Of a DNA stretch of 64,000 nucleotides, positions 59,912-64,000 are shown one piece after another. The number at the start of each line of letters is the position of its first letter. The stretch's first letter is position 1. The stretch is taken from contig VANK01000001.1 of the NCBI GenBank assembly GCA_008682415.1, forward strand, positions 434,001 to 498,000, read 5' to 3'. The notes below the pieces were generated by a model, which did no database searches, had not been told where the DNA came from, and was given only the letters and a program-made list of their open reading frames with translations. The stretch is from Acidobacteria bacterium AB60 (GTDB lineage: Bacteria; Acidobacteriota; Terriglobia; Terriglobales; Acidobacteriaceae). The translations under genes and the position numbers were made by a program.

Positions 59912-61425
59912 GGGTGGACTGCGTCCGCGCTGCTTCCCTTCACCAGGAACTGCTTGACCTCGCGGCGCTGGCGTTCGATCTCCGCTGCCTGCTGCTTGTC
60001 CAGTTCTTCGTGGATCGCGAACTCCCGGTTGGCCTTCTCTTTCTCACCCACCCGATCGTAGGCCAGGCCCAGGCGGTAATGCGCCTCGGCAAGCTGCGGA
60101 TCTGCCTCGATAGCCTTGGAATAATCTGCGATCGCGCCCGCGCTGTCACGGCGGGCAACGTTCAGATTCCCCAGTTGCAAATAGGCATCGGCGCACCTCG
60201 AATCCAGCGCGACTGCCTGGTTCAGAAGCTCCTCCACCCGCGCCAACACCTGCGGATCCGAGGACCGTCCGCTCTGCTTCCAGATCGCCATCGCATCGTA
60301 GTAACTTGCCAGCGGATTCTGCGGACGGCGCTTCACAAAATTCGACAATTTGTCCTCGGCGCAGGCCAGCGGATCAGGGCTGGCGATCGTCACCTTGCCA
60401 AGAAAAAGGTAGGCTTCGTCCGCATCCGGATTCAGCGTGGCGGCCCGGCAAAGAGTTTTGGCCGCGTCCTCATAGAGCGCGCACGCAAACAGCGCGGCGC
60501 CCAACGCGGTCGTCATCCGCGCCGATTGCGGGTACTTGTGCGCGCCGGCCTGAAATACGTCCTTGGCCTGCCAAATCGCCCGGTGCCGCAGCAACTCGGA
60601 CCCCCACGCGAAGTAGTTCTCCTCGCTGCCGTCCCGGCGCACGGCTTTCTCAAACTCCTGCACCGCGGCGATCGGATCTCCGAGTTTCTCGTCCAGTTCG
60701 CCTGCCACACGGAGCCGCTCCCCGGTCTCTTCCTTGGCCAGGAGTTCCCCAACCGCGCGGCGCGCCGACTTCACATCGCCCCTGGCCTCAAGTGATGTCG
60801 CCTCTTTCAACGCCGGATCGGCGATCGCCGTTTCCGTGCCCTGCAGACGCACCGTATCACGCGTGAGCGCTTCACTGGTCCGCAGGATGGTATCCGAGCC
60901 GTGCCCGCCTGCTGCCGTCCAGTCCGTGACCGCGGCAATGGTGAAGCTCGGCGTATCGCTGAACTCCATTGCCTGCGCGGCGAGGCCCCCACTCGCGCCA
61001 CCCTCCTTCAAGATCAACACCAGCGGACGCGCAGGCGCCCCACTCCTCGATCCGACCACCAATGAGACGTCTTCACTGGCAAAAGCGCCACTGGTCGCCC
61101 GCACCCGATATTCTCCCGCCACCGCCGGCGAGAATTGAAATTCCCCGCTGCTCGAGGATGTCGTCGCCGCCCCCTCCGTAGCCCCCTTGCGCTCCAGTCG
61201 CACCGTTGCTCCGGACACCGGATTGCCCGAACCGTCTCGCACCACGCCACGCACGGTTTCAACTGTAGCCGCAGCCTGGCTGCTCTGCGCCGCGCAATGC
61301 CCTCCGCCTGAAGCAACAAGCAAGCCCGTCCCCACAGCGATCGCAGCCAAAAGCTTTACCGTTTTCACCCTCAGCCATCCATTTGCTCGCGCAGTCTTCA
61401 CCGCCGTAGTTTGTCCCTCGCGCAT
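59908..61425 (-). CDS. exported CarboxypepD_reg plus TPR protein, 505 aa
   Basis: ATG 61425 opens a signal peptide (VKLLAAIAVGTGLLVASGGG, then HCAAQ). Residues about 58-140 form a CarboxypepD_reg domain (VRGVVRDGSGNPVSGATVRL, SSGEFQFSPAVAGEYRV). TPRs fill about 215-490 (AVQEFEKAVRRDGSEENYFA, AIADYSKAIEADPQLAEAHY). The C-terminus (REFAIHEELDKQQAAEIERQ) closely parallels the TPR protein at 44040-45467, so these are paralogues flanking the TonB/CRTAC locus. It is divergent from GH31 with 131 bases between. Confidence 0.87.
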   Translation of the reverse strand: MREGQTTAVKTARANGWLRVKTVKLLAAIAVGTGLLVASGGGHCAAQSSQAAATVETVRGVVRDGSGNPVSGATVRLERKGATEGAATTSSSSGEFQFSPAVAGEYRVRATSGAFASEDVSLVVGSRSGAPARPLVLILKEGGASGGLAAQAMEFSDTPSFTIAAVTDWTAAGGHGSDTILRTSEALTRDTVRLQGTETAIADPALKEATSLEARGDVKSARRAVGELLAKEETGERLRVAGELDEKLGDPIAAVQEFEKAVRRDGSEENYFAWGSELLRHRAIWQAKDVFQAGAHKYPQSARMTTALGAALFACALYEDAAKTLCRAATLNPDADEAYLFLGKVTIASPDPLACAEDKLSNFVKRRPQNPLASYYDAMAIWKQSGRSSDPQVLARVEELLNQAVALDSRCADAYLQLGNLNVARRDSAGAIADYSKAIEADPQLAEAHYRLGLAYDRVGEKEKANREFAIHEELDKQQAAEIERQRREVKQFLVKGSSADAVHP

Positions 61426-61556
61426 CAACCCACATTGTAGGCCTCTCGCTTAAGTAACCCCAACATCCCGCTCAGACGCCCAAAGTCCTCGCCCCTTCCC
61501 AATTCCGTCCAGTATCCTTCTTGGCGATGGTCAATTTAGCTCCCATGAGGTGCTGA

Positions 61557-64000
61557 GTGCCAAGGGCAAGTCAGTCGTTTTCTGTTGTACTTGGAGTCTT
61601 GTTTTTAGCCGCAACCACACAAGCGAAATCCACCGCACAAGCCCCGCAAAGGCCGGGATTCGTGCGGCTCGACCGGGTCACCGCTTCCCGGCCGCTCCCT
61701 AACGGAATCGAGATTCACTCCGGGCCCGCCGTGCTCCAGATCACCGCCCTTCGCGACGATGTTCTTCGCATGCGCGTCGGCCCTGCCGGCCAGCTGCCGG
61801 AAGACGCCTCCTGGGCTGTTCTTCCCACTGCGCGCACGTCCAGCGTCAATGTCACCCAGGAAACCTCGAACGGCACCACCGGATTCAAAACCGCCAAGCT
61901 GCGCATCGCCATCCATCGCGATCCACTCGAAATCCGGATCACGGATCTCGATGGCCATGTCATTGCCGAACAGTTTCCCGATCGCCCCATCGAATACCAC
62001 GGCGCCGCCTTCCGCGTGTACATGCGCTCTCCCTTCGACGAGCACTACTTCGGCCTCGGCGATAAGCCCGGCCCGCTCGATCGCCGCAACGAGGCATTCA
62101 ACGACTGGAACACCGATGCCTTCGGATGGCAGGAATCCACCGATCCCATATATAAGTCCATCCCCTGGTTCCTCACCTTCCACCAGGGCGTGGCCGCCGG
62201 CATCTTCCTCGACAACACCTGGCGCGCCTCCTTCGATTTCAACAAGGAGTACCGCGACGCCTACTCCTTCGGCAGCGAAAACGGTCCGCTGGACTGCTAC
62301 ATCGTCTACGGACCCGAGCCTAAATCCGTAGTCCAGTCCTGGACCTGGCTCACCGGGACGACGCCGATGCCGCCTCTCTGGGCCTTCGGCTATCAGCAGT
62401 CACGATACAGCTACTATCCTGAGGCCGAGGTCCGGCGTATCGCCGCGCGGCTACGCAGCGAGCACATTCCCGCTGACGTTATTTGGCTGGACATCGATTT
62501 TCAGCTCAAGAACCGTCCCTTCACCGTCGATCCGGAGCGCTTCCCCACCTTCGACCAGATGATCAAAGATCTGCGCGCGCAGCATCTGCGCACCGTGGTC
62601 ATCACCGACCTCCACATCGCCGATCTGCCCAACTCCGGCTACAAGCCCTACGACGAGGGAGCGGCCGGTGATCACTTCGTCAAAAATCCCGATGGCTCCA
62701 CCTATGTCGGTGTCGTGTGGCCCGGCAAAGCCGTGTTTCCTGACTTCACCCACCAGCCCTCGCGCGAGTGGTGGGGCACCCTCTACGCCGACTTCGTCGC
62801 CAAAGGTGTGGCGGGCTTCTGGAACGACATGAACGAGCCCGCCATCTTCGAGGTTCCCTCCAAAACCATGCCCGACAACGTGCAGCACCGGATCAAGGAA
62901 CCGGGCTTCGCCAGCCGTAACGCCAACCACCTCGAGATCCACAACGTCTTCGGCATGCAGAACACTCGAGGAACCTACGAAGGTCTCCTGAAGCTGCAGC
63001 CGGATAACCGCGCCTTCGTCATGACGCGGGCCAGCTATGCCGGCGGCCACCGCTATGCAGCCACGTGGACCGGCGACAACTCGGCCACCTGGAATCATCT
63101 GCGCCAGACCATCCCCCAGTTGCTCAATCTCGGCCTTAGCGGCTTCTCCATGGCCGGAGCGGATGTGGGCGGATTCGCCGGATCGCCGCAACCGGAGCTG
63201 CTCACGCGCTGGCTCGAGCTGGCTGCCTTTCAGCCCATCGATCGAGATCACACCGCCAAAGGCACCAACCCGCAAGAACCGTGGGAAAACGGCACTCCCG
63301 AAGACCTCGATCTGCGGCGTCACTACATTGAAGAGCGCTACCGCCTCTTGCCTTACATCTACACCACGGCCGAGGAGATGAGTCGAACCGGCGTACCCAT
63401 CATGCGCCCGCTCTTCCTGGAGTTTCCAAACGCAGCTTCCGGCCAGCAGGCGGTTGACCCCACCATCGATAACGAGTTTCTCTTCGGCCCCGACCTGCTC
63501 GTTGCCCAGGGTCAGTACCCGGATGAAGTCGACGATCTCTTCGTCAGCTTGCCGCCAGGCGGCTGGTTCGACTACTGGAGCGGCGCCCGCATCGACGGCA
63601 CCGGATCGCGCCGCAACATCGACAACTCCGTAAGTCCTCCGACTGGGGTCCACCTGCACCGCAGCCTGGCAACCCTCCCGGTCTTCGCGCGCGCCGGCGC
63701 CATCGTGCCCCAACAGCCCCTCGTCCAAAGCACTGAAGAGAAGCCGGAAGGCCCGTTGACCTTGCGGGTCTATCCTCCGGATGCCTTCAACCAGGACTGC
63801 AAGGGCAGCATCTACGTCGATGACGGCACCACCTTTGCCTTCCGCAACAACGCGTTTCATCGCGAAAACTTCACCTGCCGCCTGACCCCCCAGGGGCTGA
63901 TCGTTGCCGTAACCGCGGCTGAAGGAACTTATCCGCCCTGGTGGAAGCTGCTGTCCGTGGAAGTCTATGGCGCAGGCAAGGCCGCAGCCGAGGCCAGCTA
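61557..64000 (+). CDS. exported glycoside hydrolase family 31 enzyme, 3' end beyond the window
   Basis: A GTG start at 61557 directly follows an in-frame TGA, has GAGG 6 bases upstream and yields a signal peptide (SFSVVLGVLFLAATTQA). 814 codons are visible with no stop. The GH31 barrel is clear: SRYSYYPEAEVRRIAARL, WLDIDFQ, nucleophile Asp424 in GFWNDMNEP and acid/base Asp507 in TWTGDNSATW, then GADVGGFAG and RYRLLPYIYT. The N-terminal galactose-mutarotase-like beta domain and C-terminal beta domains are present. Family members are alpha-glucosidases or alpha-xylosidases. The periplasmic location and GH35 at 39.6 kb fit stepwise glycan breakdown, but specificity cannot be read from the sequence. 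Confidence 0.94.
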   Translation, partial: MPRASQSFSVVLGVLFLAATTQAKSTAQAPQRPGFVRLDRVTASRPLPNGIEIHSGPAVLQITALRDDVLRMRVGPAGQLPEDASWAVLPTARTSSVNVTQETSNGTTGFKTAKLRIAIHRDPLEIRITDLDGHVIAEQFPDRPIEYHGAAFRVYMRSPFDEHYFGLGDKPGPLDRRNEAFNDWNTDAFGWQESTDPIYKSIPWFLTFHQGVAAGIFLDNTWRASFDFNKEYRDAYSFGSENGPLDCYIVYGPEPKSVVQSWTWLTGTTPMPPLWAFGYQQSRYSYYPEAEVRRIAARLRSEHIPADVIWLDIDFQLKNRPFTVDPERFPTFDQMIKDLRAQHLRTVVITDLHIADLPNSGYKPYDEGAAGDHFVKNPDGSTYVGVVWPGKAVFPDFTHQPSREWWGTLYADFVAKGVAGFWNDMNEPAIFEVPSKTMPDNVQHRIKEPGFASRNANHLEIHNVFGMQNTRGTYEGLLKLQPDNRAFVMTRASYAGGHRYAATWTGDNSATWNHLRQTIPQLLNLGLSGFSMAGADVGGFAGSPQPELLTRWLELAAFQPIDRDHTAKGTNPQEPWENGTPEDLDLRRHYIEERYRLLPYIYTTAEEMSRTGVPIMRPLFLEFPNAASGQQAVDPTIDNEFLFGPDLLVAQGQYPDEVDDLFVSLPPGGWFDYWSGARIDGTGSRRNIDNSVSPPTGVHLHRSLATLPVFARAGAIVPQQPLVQSTEEKPEGPLTLRVYPPDAFNQDCKGSIYVDDGTTFAFRNNAFHRENFTCRLTPQGLIVAVTAAEGTYPPWWKLLSVEVYGAGKAAAEAS

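Noticed and set aside
62451-63860. 469-codon minus-strand frame opposite GH31
   Set aside because: It overlaps the GH31 catalytic region, which has clear nucleophile and acid/base motifs; the antisense frame lacks any family features.

Overview
The window is a high-GC bacterial chromosome segment, most likely from an Acidobacteriota of the class Terriglobia. That assignment is an inference from gene content: an Oar-like TonB-dependent receptor with an N-terminal carboxypeptidase-regulatory domain, several secreted CRTAC/ASPIC-UnbV beta-propeller proteins, many secreted TPR proteins, a 23-heme cytochrome c, and glycoside hydrolases of families 35 and 31. I found no tRNA, rRNA, CRISPR array, transposase or phage gene.

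Layout. 0-16.6 kb is a mosaic of small transcription units: murA and murQ (peptidoglycan synthesis and recycling), two Spy-like periplasmic proteins (one frameshifted), a cupin-SnoaL fusion facing an ECF sigma/anti-sigma pair, a serine hydrolase, a VirB10-like exported protein, signal peptidase I, a GrpB protein and an exported beta-propeller protein. 16.7-22.2 kb is a tight pyrimidine/arginine operon in which carA and carB are separated by two small exported CarboxypepD_reg proteins. 23.0-31.0 kb holds a DapA-like aldolase with an insertion and a predicted electron-transfer module: multiheme cytochrome c, periplasmic protein, b-type membrane protein, Fe-S flavoprotein and PepSY-TM protein. 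31.4-36.0 kb has an orphan cheA-cheW pair and fumC. 36.3-41.5 kb looks like sugar catabolism (dehydrogenase, SDR, MFS transporter, GH35). 41.5-64 kb is a secreted-protein locus: an AlkP-like protein, TPR protein and TonB receptor on the minus strand, facing a plus-strand operon of CRTAC and TPR proteins, then GH31, which runs off the end.

The most unusual content is non-coding. Three clusters (3.5-4.6, 5.2-5.8 and 22.2-23.0 kb) hold at least 20 hairpin modules with shared flanks but exchangeable stems; one stem position covaries (T:A to G:C) between clusters. A related four-copy repeat lies at 8.0-8.6 kb. Tandem repeats with a strict 7-bp period but different unit sequences fill about ten intergenic gaps, and some reach the ribosome-binding site or start codon of the next gene. 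The plus strand changes from C-rich to G-rich near 1.75 kb and back to C-rich near 49.5 kb.

For all CDSs I chose starts from ribosome-binding sites, signal peptides and family N-termini. Start coordinates are therefore often shorter than the maximal open frame.
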